64,000 nucleotides of DNA. It comes from Helicoverpa zea (lineage: Eukaryota > Arthropoda > Insecta > Lepidoptera > Noctuidae). The translations under genes and the position numbers were made by a program. The DNA lies in NCBI RefSeq assembly GCF_022581195.2, contig NC_061468.1, positions 11,798,001 to 11,862,000 on the forward strand, in the 5' to 3' direction. How positions within the stretch are numbered: the first letter of the stretch is position 1; the number at the start of each line of letters is the position of its first letter. Positions 1 to 13,667 of this stretch are shown piece by piece. The notes under the pieces are model-generated. The model made no database searches and was not told where the DNA came from. It worked only from the letters and a program-made list of their open reading frames with translations.

Positions 1-394
1 ATATTGAGACTGAGTATTTTATTTTCAAGTTAACATTTTCCGACTGATTGCTTGTATCCGTTTTGCTGAAACTGATATTTTGCCTTCACAATAATAGTGT
101 GAACTTTTGCTAGTGCTATTTAAGTGGTGTTCCTCAGGCATAATAATACTTGAACTGGTCGTTATTCATATCAACAAAATATTTGTAATAAAAGATCATT
201 TGACAAAAAAGAAACAAATCTGAAAGTTACTTTACATTTTATTTGGCTTTCAAAGTAAGAACTAATACAAGGTAAGTAGTACATTATTTTATAAGTTGAA
301 TGGAATATCAGACCTGTAGATCCTAATATAAAATTGAATAATAACTATGTTTAATACATATTCGTATACTTATTTTTATTCTCTTGTATGTCTC
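1..394. other. AT-rich non-coding stretch
   Basis: No gene, RNA gene or clear repeat structure is recognisable here; composition is AT-rich with short homopolymer runs. Confidence 0.4.
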
Positions 395-1095
395 TAACCG
401 ACCTCGGGACTACAGAGTCCCGGATTTTTGGAAGGCGAACGTGGGGCCGAAGCCAACACGCTGAAGCAATTTTGAGACAACTTTAATGAAATGGTGACAC
501 AAAACCGACGATTATCCCTGTATACACTATAGAAACGTACCCAAGGACAATCCCCGGTTCTGTGCTAAACTATTGCTAAATATGGAATAAAACTACTAGG
601 GCTATTGGGATGGGATGGATGGACTGGGAATGGGGATAACTATGTGAACTATGGCACCTGCCGATAACAATGTTTGCACACGTAAAAATGGCAGGTGGAG
701 ACTCGCCAACTCACTAACTGGGCCCCCGGGAATCAGTCAATGAATAGCAACAAGAGGGCAACAGGGACATGAGCGGCTGAAGGGTGAGGATACCTCGGCG
801 GACTTTAAACGCAGATCACGCGCTCCCTGTGGGTCCAGCATCACCGGCCCTCTCGCCACTTACCACGAGGCACCTACCCTCCGAGCGGGCTGCTAACCCT
901 ACTCTAGCGACTCCACTCTGACCGGCCGATGAAGGCAAGCAAAGAGGGACCTATCCCCCGCCATGCTTCACTCCGGCAGGCCGGAGATGGGGGACAATAT
1001 ACTCTCCCTGGAGCACTCGGATATATAGCCCCGCGGGGTCGCTACTCCCCGTCATCCGCCTCAGATGCCCTGCGGGGCTTATTTTTATTATTGGT
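395..1095 (+). repeat. GC-rich degenerate interspersed repeat
   Basis: About 700 bp that is clearly GC-richer than its AT-rich surroundings, with sharp changes in composition at both ends (near GACCTCGGGACT on the left and CCTGCGGGGCTTATTTTTATTA on the right). No long reading frame is kept; one short frame at 929-1174 has no recognisable motif. From memory the text resembles a high-copy lepidopteran repeat, perhaps the 3' region of a non-LTR retrotransposon. That family identity is recollection, not something shown here. The plus orientation is assumed. Confidence 0.45.
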
Positions 1096-4000
1096 AAGTA
1101 GCTTCAGAGAGAGTCAAGAAAGAAAGAAGATGCATATGCATACTATGTATCTTTATGTACCAGGATCTATTTAATATTATGTGTACTATGTTTATTTCAA
1201 ATTCAAAAGGTTCTACCCTCAATACACACTGACTGATCAATGGAATCTAAAAAGTAAGACAATGTAGTTGCCATTGAAAAGCTTAAAGCAGAAGATTCAC
1301 TTTTACGAACGCGAATAACTAACTGGACAGCAAAATTGACTAACTCAGCTAATGCAAAAAATGATAGAAAAGCTACATTTACTGCTGAATTTATAAATTC
1401 GACACAGTTTCATATTTACAAGTAAGCAAAAACTACATATTATGAGAATTCTCAGTCGTACAGTAGAAAAAGAAGTGCAATAAAATATATAGAACCTTCT
1501 GCTTAATACTTTTTCAATGACCCCACACTATTGAAACTACGCATCCCTACATAAAAGTAGTTTACGACGATTTGGTTCCGTACACTTTTTATTAGTGTTT
1601 ACCTTCATGGCACAGTAAAGCAAAGTTTTTACATAATTTATTGAGCCTTGTTCGGGGAATACACCAGATATTGTTAGCACAAATACTTTTTATTTAGAGA
1701 TACATTTGTATTATATGAGTAACATATTTAGAGATTTATTTCAGTAGCTTTATACAACTACTGCTTTATTAATTGAATTAGAATTATTTACTTACTTATT
1801 GAGCCACGTAACCATCCCCATAAATATCTAAAGTTTACAAACAAGCTATAACCAACAATGAGTGCTAAATATTAGCTAGTATTGAACATGAATTTCCAGC
1901 AATATGTGAGGTCTGCGTGACTAGCCGGCTATATTCCAGAACCTTCCACAAGTTAGTCAGACTACAGTTCGTAAGATTAGGCGCGTTCACTTTCAAACTC
2001 GGAACGCTCAACTTCGATAGAGTTCCACATTTAAATAATGCTAATAGTTCCAGACATGTTTCTGTGTATAAGTACCTAGTACATTCGTCGTTTGGCGTCC
2101 GAATATTACCATAATTCGTTCAGAAAGTTGAAAATTGCGTATGTATTGTCAGTTTAACGTGGATTTATACCAAATAGTTATAACTATATACGAAAACAGC
2201 CAAATTAAGAACCTCTTTTGGAAGTAGCTTCAGCCGTATCCATGAACTTAGGTACTATCTTTTTAACTCGACTGTCATCTCACTTTAACTTAACAATTTA
2301 TTACTCTGATCACTACATACCTACATAATTAACAATTCTACCTTCAAACAAAACACTTATTACAGTAACCAAAGAAAAAATAGCCATTTCAATTTTCGTC
2401 CGCAGTTATCTCTGCGAGCTGGTCCCGATACCTACCCCGTATCGACTTAAGGCCGTATTTTATTTTTATTTATAGCCCGGCCCGCCGGCCTCTGGCCTAC
2501 GACAATTAATCAACTCTATGCGTACCGCCTAATGGCTGTTTTCCTTTGCCTAATGACCTAGGCGCAGATTCATGACTGATGCCGTATCGGTATCAACTTA
2601 ATTGCGCTCCAATATTTATTGAACAAACCAAATTTTGTTTGTCTGTTTGCTTTTCAACAAATTATCTTGCTCCCCTTTTTTTTGGTGTTTGTTTGCTATT
2701 ACGGAGATTGGCGATTTTCATGGGGAAACAGCTCAAAGGAATAATATAATTTTGTAAAACTGAATTCAATTATTTCAAACTATATTTTTTACATTGAAAA
2801 TTGTAAAAAATAATAAAATGTATGTATGTAGAAATGTTATTATGGACAAGAAAAGTAAACGAATATAATATGCTGCCATCCCTTATTACCCCTTTTACAA
2901 ACGTAGGTAAGTACATATATTATACCCAAATATGTCCTTCCACGTAGGGTACTCCGATGACCTGGCATAAGGGTAACATTTTTGGCAATAAACCACAGAG
3001 ATAAAGATGATAGTGTGAGTGTCCAACACTCAGGTGGAATAGGGTGTTAAACTAGTTTCGGACAATAATCGCCGTTTTATCCGCAAATCCGCTAAGTGCT
3101 TTATGTTCGGAGATTACCGTGATTTACGGATTATTATTTACAGGCCTTATCTGTTGTTTTATGAGCTTTTTATTTGTTCAACTACATTTAGGATTTGTTT
3201 ACACATTTATTTGTTGGGCCGCTTAGAATTTTTTTTATCTGATATATTTTTATTACAGTTTTAATACTAAGAAATTACGCAGTGTAAGTATTCATACCTT
3301 TTAAAAAGCCAAATTTGTTGGCTGAAACAATTTTTAAAACAACGAAGATTTCAATGCCTGGAGATAATAAAGCCTAAAGCGAGAACCTTATAAAGAATGA
3401 GCTCATAAAAGAAATAAAAAGATATATCAGAATAGCTGGTAACCTTCTAAAGATAAATTGAGAGTATTCATCATGTGAGCCATCAAGGTCAATGACCGGC
3501 TTTTCTTTATATTCACGAGATTTTCTCAAACGACTGAAAGACTATGAATGGTGCTCTTTATCAGAAAATATTTGACGTTATTTAGAATTACAGTTTAGTT
3601 CAGAATAGCGGCTAATTACGTTCGTATATCTAATTCGCTTTATCTTAGTCATTAAAGACATTCATTAGAATCATTTCTTTGAAGAATTTTTACAAGTGAA
3701 ATTGCTGGTGAAATTGATTAGTGTAGTATGTAGTTGACGATTTCGTTCTTATGTTATTATTCTTTTGATTGAATCACAATACAAATTGCTCTCGTTTTTA
3801 CTCTAATATAAAAATATGCATACACTTCAACACTCCAAAATAAAAAATATGACTCTAAAGCAACAAGCCTGGGTAAGAACTACCCCTTTAACACAAAATG
3901 ACAGAAGTTACGTCAATTTGAATACTTCATGGCTCTTCAAGGAGTTGCTTATACATTACCAAGTTAGTTGTCCGTCGCCCGACGTGTCGCCTTCAGAGCC

Positions 4001-6544
4001 GGCAGTCATTAACAAACGTAATTATAACCTTTTTCTTCAAACTCCAGTCGTTTTAATTGACAAAGTTTGTAGCTGTAATAAATTGCTGATGAATAACTTT
4101 ATCTTTTGTCTTGACTATCTTTTGTCAATTTGTTTGGTGAGGCGGTTAAATTTTAAAAAGGTTTGTTTAATGGTTCCAGTCTGGCTTCATTATGGTGGCG
4201 ACAAAGTTTCATAGACATAGCTGTTTCAAAGTGACCGCGTCGACGAGTTTTGTGAAGATATTTTCCTAGTCTTAGACTAGGGGTTAAGTTTGTGAAGTAA
4301 AGTCTACTCATTTATCTCTGTAACCGTCCATGTCATCAAAACGTCAATTTAATCACTTCGGAAGCTTAATAGAAACGATTTACCTACCACATTGTCCGCC
4401 GTAATGTCAGGAATACATTGACACAAAATCCTTTTACCGTAGCCTCGAAATAATGATTGTGAGGACTAAAAAGACCTTACTATACACCTGTATCACGAGA
4501 AAACAACGTCCTGCACCCAGATAAATAATAACCGGTCTCCGTCTCATGGATACCATCAACCTCCATGCCAAACTCCATCTCTATTGGCGCTGCAGTTTTA
4601 GTGTAGAAGCGTATCAAACTAGCTCCATTTCTAATACCTAGCTAGAGCATGGCTAGAACGAAAATAATCATCATGACCCTCTCTCTATGCTATCTCGGTA
4701 ATTTATGTGAGGGGGTTGCCAGGATACAGACTCCTCGATGAAAGCAAATTTGGAATGTTACAACGTAACAATATAATTGATTTGGCTTTAGACGACCCCT
4801 ACACCAAGATGTTATTGGCTATATGCAGATTTGTTGGAAATATAGGGTATGTGTGTGCAAATAAGAAGCTTTAAATGTAAAGTTGCATTGTTCACGAAAA
4901 CCACTAGCTTCTGTGGTTTTTTTAATCAAGAACTGAAAGCACGGGCTCTCATCTCTCATATTCTGGACATTTTTTTAAACATTTGCAAATCCAAAATTAT
5001 GTATCCACATAGTTTATTTACAGAATATTTTGAACAGTATTCAGAAGAACATCAACAATATCTGACTGGCCAACATCTTATACAAAAGCCGGAGCGTATA
5101 AGCAAAACAATAGGAACATCGGAGCACAAGTCCAGGCCGACCGCGCTCACCACAACGTTGAAACGTCAAAGCTACACAATACATTGAAGGCTAGCTTCGG
5201 GCGCTGGACAACAGACCCCAAGCTAAGCCAGCTATGGATTATTTTCTATGCATACGCTCGCCCGGCCGGTGAGCAAATTGTCTATCTTCATGCCCTAAAA
5301 TTGAACTGAAATATTGGACGTGAACAAGATATTGTGAATTTGCTATGTAGTGCTGTGTAGTGAGAACGTATTAGTGTATGCGTTCTATTTACACTTTGAA
5401 GTATCTACCTGCATTGAGTTTATCTATCAGTTTTTGAACTTGCTATATGTTTTACTCGTTCGTGTTTTAATTCAGCTTCTGCACCGTTACTTATCTAGCC
5501 TCAACGTTTTGAGACAGGCATCTGAAATTGAACTGACTACTTTATTATTAAATTCAGAAGAAAATTACAAGAAACTGACTACTACATAGCACTCAAATAC
5601 CCATTGTAGGAGCTCATAAAGCCGGCATCGTCTCGCCACAACTTAATATGTATATTTTAATATCCCAATTACCGCGATATGAAGTCGCCCCGTCCATATT
5701 TGAATTATTAATTTCAATTTTTCCGAGAGAACTTGGCTCACTTATTACGATCCTCGTCTTGTATTTCTTTCTGTCCCCTGGGGGATATTAACTTTGACCT
5801 GACGAATGGAGTTTTGACACTTTTTTCGTGCCACAAAAGTAGGGTAGTTTGTACGTGATACTTTAGTAATGAAGATGGAAATTGAACAAATGTTAACTCG
5901 TGGAAGCCATTTTCTTATCTAACTTTGGACTTGTGTTCCCCGAGGGCCGGTGGAAGCCTAAACTGTTGCGATGTGAATATTCGCCGATGGAATATTTCTG
6001 AGAAATATTATTTTCGATACATTGAGAATTTATTACCTATTGCTAAGACATTTCTTAGTGAGAGTACGAGGCATTTATGAGGAGACGATTAGGTACATTC
6101 CAGGTATTTCTTTGTTATCAGCCAATTTATCTGTAATGATTTTCGTCGCTCTAGATTCCACGAATTTCAGAAAAGGTTTGAACTTCTCGAACTAATTACC
6201 TCGTGTTCATAGTCAAAAGTCAATGTTACCTAAATCCTAAGAGGTATAAGTAATTTTTAACATGAAATTCATCGTAAATTTCATGAGTATATAAGGAATT
6301 AGTTGCATAGGAACGAGCAGTAACGGTGGCGCCGATAAAATTAATTCAGCTGAAGCCAATAGCGTTGTCTCCGGTGATCCTCGCCGCTCGAGTGGGCTTG
6401 TTGTAAAGTATTCGAGGTAGGGACATGGTGCCACTGGCAACGGGAAGGATTCATAAATTAGGGGTAAAATGTTCCCAGGAATTTTATTAGATGTTTTGAA
6501 GCTCTGATAAAAGGATGGTATTTAGATATTAGAGGCACTTAGGT

Positions 6545-6576
6545 ACTCTATCTCACAATGTATTGTGAGATAGAGT
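6545..6576. repeat. Perfect 15-bp inverted repeat with 2-nt spacer
   Basis: ACTCTATCTCACAAT is followed by GT and then by its exact reverse complement. The loop is too short for a microRNA hairpin. It is more likely a tiny fold-back remnant or a cruciform-prone site. Confidence 0.6.
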
Positions 6577-9500
6577 TTCATTTCATAAAAATCGCTATTC
6601 TGTGTGTGATCTAAATAGCGTGATACTATTTACAATTCTGTTATCCCCTTAAAAGACTAAAACGAATCAACTAAAGTTTAGCTGTAGAGTATTTGTTATA
6701 TTTTCAGGTTATTTCTGCATCTTTGATGTTAGATTGAATACTAGGCTATCAATTAAACGGTTGAAACTTCATAATAATCCGGCAAAAGCATCTCGCTTAC
6801 TTTCAGTGAGGCCCCACCCAAGGCGAGTGTATAATGTCTCCCTGAAGAGACATTGGCAGCAGCTACAGTACACCACTTCTGCACACGCGGGTAGCCGAGC
6901 TCATTTGAAGCCGCTCGTTATCTCTCACGTAGCACTTCCACTGCAGCTCAACTGTTTACCCTTCATTAGTGAAAAACTGATTTCTATGAACATTCTGATG
7001 AGCCAAGATGAAGCTAAACAGTTGTCTAGCAAAATATTTTTGTATTTTTTATTTAAGTACTTTATATTCGCTGGAGGGCAATCGAAAACAAATCAATACT
7101 TAACACACTCTTTATTATGGGCTACAAGCAGATGAGATCATGTGTAGTAGTCCACGGAAATAAGAACAAATTATTAAGGTAGGTACACTACCTATACATT
7201 TCCACTAAGCACAATATGACACGTTGCGTAAAATAACTTAAATTTTAGGATTAATCGAAAGATCTTTTAGCTGAACTATCTACACAAACGGCTAACAACA
7301 ACCGTATTGTATCAAAAACCAAATCTAAGCGTCCATTTCGTAGAAACTGCAAAGCTTTCCCTTTGCAGCCATAGAGACGAATACCTGGAAGCGAAGCAAA
7401 GCCTCTATTGAAATTCTCTGGAAATTGGTATATTCAGAGCAGAACTATCAAAGGCTGGTACAAAGTGTACATGTACCTCGGTCAGAATCAGGTGGTACAG
7501 GTTCCTGAATGTTCGTGATAAATCATAGAGAGTGCTCGTTTAGCTGACACGTCACGGTAACACATCCTCGTCGGATAGTCGTGGGTATAAAATGGGAATG
7601 TGCCACTAAAATCTTGGAATACGTGATCCTTGCATTCTACAGCTTTATGCTTGAGGATCGACGTCAAAAGAATCTTTTGAATGAACGAAAAATGGACGGG
7701 TCTTTATTTCATGGTCTATAGTCGCCTAATATTTAAGTTGCTTCTCAAATGTGTTGAGTTATACTCAAGCTAGCTTCAATGTAGCTTTAACTGAGCCGTA
7801 TATTATGTCCTTGATTTAAGTGTTCAATATTAATGTATTTTCAAAAAATACACCCGGGTATTCTTTCCCATTTTTTCTAGTTTCCCAGGTCTAAGGCCCT
7901 TGGGCACACAAACACACGACGTAATAACAAGTTTGGGCCAATTAAGCTTAGCAGCCATTAGGTGCGTCACGTGACAAGCCGATATAAAGCGGAGAAGTGC
8001 CCGCCGCGAATTATGAAGCTATTAGCAACCCTTGTATTTAGTTTACTGCTGTAATAACCCCGTACCGATAGAAATACTCATTTTGGAGAACGAAAAAAAT
8101 AATAAGGGATTTTTTTTAATATTGGTTTTGGAAATAAGCGACTTAAACGATTCAATTCTGAGAGCCTTAATAACTATTGTAAATACGGCTAATTGACAAT
8201 AGAAGTACCGTTTGCTTTATGGGTTAATTGCCACAGATAGACAAAATAGGAGTGACTACAAATATTTTTCTCATACATTAAGACTAAATATAATTATGTG
8301 AAAAAGCTAAACAAATGCATCTGCATCTAAGTACCACATGACACGTTAAAATTATTGTTATTCACCCCACGCTCATGTTATCGGTACTCAACTTACCCGA
8401 TATCAATTTATTGCAGAAAAAATTATATGCTCAGAACATGAGCGGAGTGAGGTGTGGTCACTAGTCACGCGAGCTGGTCTAGCGAGACGTGGTGTGATTG
8501 TGAAGTACGCTACTGCATCTATGAAAGTAGATGTCGATAATAAAGTTAGATTCTATGCAATATTTTGATAATTCTCTAAAAATAATTGACAATATTTTTG
8601 TGGCGTAGTCTTGGTCAAGTAATTAAAGACAGATATAGATTTAATTCACATGAAACGCTGCCACTGAAGCAAAACTGTGGTGCTATTTATCCAGTCTCTT
8701 GGATTCTCCATAATTTTCCATTTGGAGTCCGCGCAACACATCTTCCATAATGCTTTGTAACATTATTTTCACCAGGTGATAACTTTTACCATTAAATTGT
8801 CAGTAATTCAGTATGTTACGTAATACAGAGTTCAAACACAGCAAACGTTGACTTAACCTACAATATTACGGAACACATAGCGCACTTGGTTCTCTGACCA
8901 GCTGTACTGCGCCCGAGGGCCACTCGTCTCCAGATGTCGGCTCACACAACATATGTTCTACAGTACACTGTGTACTTGTGTACTGTGTACTGCTAAGTGT
9001 GCATGTTATGGCAACGTGTCGCCGGAATGCTAACACTGTTGGAAGATGCAATTACACAAGTAGTTTGTAGTTCATGGTTACTTGTGCTCAATTTATGAGC
9101 TATCAGTTTAGGCTTGATACCACTTGTGTATAACTTCACATAAGTATGCTTCATAAGCCTCTGTTGGGTACACAAGACTGATGAAGGTAGTTAATAAATA
9201 TGTACTTATATCTGTTTTTAAGAAACCGAATATTGACAATCGTATGTGTTAGGTACCTGCATGTTTTTTGGTGACGTCAAGCTTCCTTCTAAACTAGTTA
9301 GTAGTAAGGTTTTCTTAGAATTCAGGTCGGCTCGAACCGAGGCTGTCAAACTGTACCTTATAAATTATACCATGCTCTGATACAAGCACTATTACTATGT
9401 GTGTATCTATGTTTTTCCGGAACGTTTCAAAAATTATTTCAGTTCATTAAGAATTCATTTGAAAAATTCATTACAATGCTATGCCCCAATTTACATACTC

Positions 9501-10439
9501 TACAGTAATTACTTCCCCCGGGACACAGATGAAACCGCGAGACGCGAAGAGACGCAACTAGTACCAAAACTGCTACATCATCAGTATCTTGCCCCAAATC
9601 AATTCCAATTTACGCGGTTCACACAAATTCCGTTACACGCAACGCCGAAGCGCTCAAGAAACAATACGTCAGTACATTAGCGTACCATATGGCTGCCATG
9701 CTATCATGGTATTAATTATTAAACCAAGGGATTTATTGCCTTGTCACGTGTGTTCAGTAAAAGTGTAATATAAATATTACACATGCGTAGATATTGTTTG
9801 TTTTGATAATACCAGCTGGAATACAAAATATTTTTTTACAGGAAAGTGGTCACTTTTCAGAACTACAAGTCCTGTTTGGGGTGATTGGTAAAGAGACCTC
9901 AAGGTGTGGTCGCAACTAATTAAGTTACCTGAACTGTTAATTCATAGGTATATGTAGTGGTAGTGACGTTGATTGTAATTTTTAATTTCACCTTTAACTT
10001 TACCAGTTTCACAAAACATTTGTGAAGTTTCAGCGATTTAACAGTCATAAATCTAGATAAATGTTGCAAAATACATATTTACAGTTACAATGTGCTTTCA
10101 AAAGGTTTTTTAGAACTGAAAAGGCAATATATTATTCTGAAGTGTTATTTAATGTTGTAGAAAACAGCAGTTTTCTGAAATTAAAACAAATGTTACCAGT
10201 TAAATAATAATAATAAGTGGGACTCTTTGCAGCGCTTAAAAATTCCGCTACATAGTGTGGTTATAAATTATAACATACTATTAAATTGTAACTGTTCGTA
10301 TGCTGTTTACTTTTCTTATTCAAAAAGCTATCAATTTCTTGTAAATTATTTTGATAGTGTTTTTTTTTTCTCTCGGGGCATATCTACTTTCTTAAAACTT
10401 ACGAAATCCCAAATTATTCCTCAACGCCTAATTCTATGC

Positions 10440-10620
10440 CCTCACCTCAAGCGTACAATCGCATACATCAATCCATCCGCACGTACAGTCGGCAGCGACT
10501 CGGCGGCAGTCGCGCGCCACTGCGACAATTAGTCGCTGTTATTGCTTGTTTGTCGTGTCGCGATACATTACGTCGCGGAGACGTGACGTGTCGGCCGGGA
10601 CACAGTGGGAGATGCGTCTA
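10440..10620. other. CpG-rich patch
   Basis: A short CpG-dense island in AT-rich DNA, with several CGCG, GTCG and CGAC words and partial self-complementarity (GCAGTCGCGCGCCACTGC). It could be an unannotated promoter or first exon, or the end of a fold-back element: words like GTCGCGCGCG also occur in the element at 11598-11919. No splice structure or reading frame supports a gene. Confidence 0.25.
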
Positions 10621-11597
10621 GTTTGAGTATGAAAAAAAGGAAAAATACCATGATATCTGGTGTAGAGATACATGGATAGGATTGGTTAGGTAGATTGAAA
10701 CCTGAGCTGTAATGTAAAAATTGTACAGTTTCTCTATTACTGTTGACCGATGTACATGTATATGATGTGTAAAAGAAAATATAAAAAAAATATCTGAATA
10801 AACGTCAACTATAGATGAATAATTAGCGCCAGCAGAGCAAATAATTACGTCAATTTTAGAGGTATAATTAGTACAGAAGCATTGTCGGTACTCAATGGCG
10901 GTAACAACAGTGTCTTTTTATCAATGAATCAATTAATAATGAATAAACTCGTATGTCTGTCGATACAGCCACTGAAAAAGTTACAGCATAATTATATCAA
11001 GTACCACATAAAATGTACCCCATCTTGAGTGCACTCCCGGTGTGGTACCAACCTAACCACCATATGTGACATCTCGAAATCACTAGTAGCATTGTCACCA
11101 GTGAGTTATTGGTGCGATTATACCCACGTACTTATGTCGACGACTGTACACGGCATGCCGCTACCAACAAGCAAATGACAACTGATGTGTATGTCAGTTC
11201 GATAACCATTGCGTGGTATGTACCGATGTAGATTAAGATCACTTTAAGAAAACAATCGATGGATAGTAATCTTGTAATTATGATAGTTATTTATAGTGGT
11301 GTAATAATATTATCGTTGATTACGTGTCGACTAAGATACAAAGCAGTTTGCGACACCTTTTAGTGTTACTAAAAAATGACACTTTATGAGCGAAATTTTA
11401 TTTTTAGTGCGTTATTAAATTTGATTTAGTGGTGCTAAAAGAAAATTAAAGTTTGTGGCTGTATTGAGCATTGTTAGTCTGAGTTTAGATGGTGATTATT
11501 GTTCTCAAATGTGGAGTGTCACATGGTGTACCAGCATGTCGATTCTATAAAATATCATAACTCACTTCGACATCACTCTCACTTCGACTTCGATCTA

Positions 11598-11919
11598 AAG
11601 GTAGAATTCCGTGGACGCGACAATAGTCAACCTATGAAAATGTATGGCACCGTTGCCGAGGCCCGTGACAGTCGCGCGCGGCCGACGAATTTCGTAAGCT
11701 GCTCGTGGCATTGTCAACAATTTAATTCTGGTTTTACTAAAATTCTATAGATGTTATTAAGCGCTAGACCATGTTGAGAAGCGTACGGCCGCCAGCGGCT
11801 CACGAAATTCGTCGTCCGCGCGCGACTGTCGCGGCCCTCGACAGCGGTGCCATACATTTTCATAGGTTGACTTTTGTCGCGCGCGGCTGCGACAATCGCG
11901 ACCCACGGAATTCTACCTT
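11598..11919. mobile_element. Fold-back MITE with long GC-rich arms
   Basis: The left end AAGGTAGAATTCCGTGG is mirrored by CCACGGAATTCTACCTT at the right end. The complementarity continues inward imperfectly: ...CAACCTATGAAAATGTATGGCACCG pairs with CGGTGCCATACATTTTCATAGGTTG... The arms are GC-rich with CGCGCG runs and the centre (about 11700-11790) is AT-rich. There is no transposase frame, so this is a non-autonomous element. The flanking TAA and TAAAG suggest a short TA/TAA-type target duplication, but it is not clear-cut. Confidence 0.75.
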
Positions 11920-12071
11920 AAAGTTTCGTGATTGACATTGTCAAACTACACTAGCGCTTCACTATCGAGCGTGTTGACAAGTTGAACTAAATTAAAGTCG
12001 AGATTTTGACAGATCTGCCAAAATCTGTCTATCTATAGGGGAGGTAGGGGAGAGATGGGCAGTTGGGAGAC

Positions 12072-12125
12072 ATGATCAAATCAGATTAAAGGGGGGGGGG
12101 GGTCCTTTTATTCTGATTTGATCAT
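12072..12125. repeat. Hairpin with a G12 loop
   Basis: A 22-bp left arm (ATGATCAAATCAGA...) and a near-complementary right arm (...TCTGATTTGATCAT) enclose a loop consisting mostly of 12 consecutive G residues. It lies just inside the left terminus of the pogo-like element and may be a subterminal feature of it. Confidence 0.6.
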
Positions 12126-12569
12126 AGTTTTTTTTTTATTGGGTAGTTTACGTTACCGACTGGTAACGGTGTTCATCCATAGACTATCTGTCATTTCTGT
12201 GAGTTGTCAAGAACAAACACTCGTAAAAGTACTTAAATATTTTGTTGCGGTTTCGGATCGTTATAAAGAGAAAACTAATGAAAGGTATGTGTATTTTCTA
12301 TTATTAATGATTGATTGTCAAAATCTCCAGTTACGATTATAGTAAGTCGATGCAATCCACACCTATTATACCTCTAGAAGAGGTACTACAGCAATAGTTT
12401 ATGGGCCCCACGTTTTTATTTTAGTCTAATATGACCGGGACTAACCACCTACGTAGGTTGACAGGTAAGTAACTATTTTTTATTTTCTAGTTTTCAGTGC
12501 ACATAAGATAAAACCGTTTTACTTAAGTTTTTTTACCGATTTTTTTTTTATAAACTAAGTCAAAAGTGT

Positions 12570-12837
12570 CCAATGCTCCCTATGGTAGGGAGGCTTGGAC
12601 ATACCATGTAATGTATAATTTGTAAATTTTTGTTCTTCTTCTTCAGTGAAAATTTGTGAGGTTATAAATCTGCGCTAAAAATCCTTTATAGAATCTTGTT
12701 TCAGGTACCGTTGCCAACTTGATCTAGGGACTCCATATTTATCAGCTGTTAATTTTATTTTTTAACCTTTTGATACCTCTTGTATTGCTCGTTATATTAA
12801 ATCTTTAGGAATTTCCCGTCGCAAACCATTCTTTTTA
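12570..12837 (-). pseudogene. Pogo-like transposase N-terminal fragment (psq-type helix-turn-helix), broken
   Basis: Reading the minus strand from 12837 gives a single continuous frame with three in-frame stops. It contains a helix-turn-helix segment of the Pipsqueak/CENP-B type (AIQEVSKG, then a stop, KIKLTADKYGVPRSSWQRYL). The following segment, QIFTEEEEQKFTNYTL, is typical of the region right after the HTH in pogo-like transposases. The DDD/DDE catalytic domain is not visible downstream. The stops show it is dead. Family assignment is by motif recognition. Confidence 0.6.
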
Positions 12838-13667
12838 ACCCCCGACGCAAAAACGACGGGGTGTTGTATATCAAGGTCATCAGCTCGTTTGTTAGGTGTG
12901 ATAGGAATGTTACACGCTCAGTTTACTTGCAAGCATATGTGGGATCTAAAATTTGAAATACTAATGTCTTCTGGAACCACTGAGCTGGTCTGCTGTTAGG
13001 ACACGAAGATAGGTAACCCTGAACTGCCTTTTAGTAAACCCATCGAGTTTGGGCTCGTTTAATTTGTCTTGACTAGTTTTCTTCATGTTTCTAATTGACG
13101 AGAACCTAATTCTGGAAATGGGATGTGGCGGATGAAACCCTAGAATGATATATAACCCTGGATCAACAAAGGTCCATCTTTATTGTTTCTCAATCTGTGC
13201 AATTCTCCCAGAGCCAGTTTGTCATGAGGATTGTTAAACAGCTTCCTTTGGCTGAGATCGCATTAGCGAACCCATCATAAAAAGAAGGAAACATTAAGGA
13301 GCTCCTTTAAAAAACCATGAAATAAAATAAAATTATAAATTAAAAAAAACCCCCGACCCAAAAAAGTACGCAATTATTATGACAAAATGTTATAAACGAT
13401 AAACCCTATAAAAAGCAAAAAGTAACTTTAAACACTACGTAAGTACCAACTAAAGCATGTCAGACTAAACAAAATTTTGACGTGTCGACGGTTTTATTTA
13501 AACCGTTTAAATATTTCGTAATGTTGAAACTGATTGTAATTTTTAGGATAGCTCTTTGATTTTATCTAGCCAAACATAAGAAATGGCAATAAAAGTTGAT
13601 TATCTGTAAAATCTGATTTTTTATGCAATAAATGTGAAAAAGTGCCCATCGCTCCCCTACCTCCCCT

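Larger units (their letters stand above)
1096..11597. other. Long intergenic AT-rich region without recognised genes
   Basis: About 10.5 kb with no supported gene. The longest frames (3816-4214, 6734-7135, 10227-10532) encode 100-133 residues without domains, motifs or plausible splice context. Notable local structures are a near-perfect palindrome at 6545-6576 and a CpG-rich patch at about 10440-10620. The rest is low-complexity AT-rich DNA. Confidence 0.45.
12037..13667 (-). mobile_element. Degenerate pogo-like (Tc1/mariner superfamily) DNA transposon
   Basis: Terminal inverted repeats of about 27 bp bound the element: AGGGGAGGTAGGGGAGAGAT at 12037 and its near-exact reverse complement ending at 13667 (one or two mismatches in the shared core). 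Inside, on the minus strand, is a decayed transposase N-terminus (12570-12837), which gives the family and orientation. The interior also contains lepidopteran-type repeat words (ACCCCCGACGCAAAAACGACGG near 12838 and ACCCCCGACCC near 13360), suggesting another repeat inserted into it. A G12 hairpin lies next to the left end. No intact protein remains. A clean target-site duplication was not found. Confidence 0.6.

Noticed and set aside
6545..6576. microRNA precursor
   Set aside because: The stem is 15 bp with a 2-nt loop, incompatible with Dicer or Drosha substrates.
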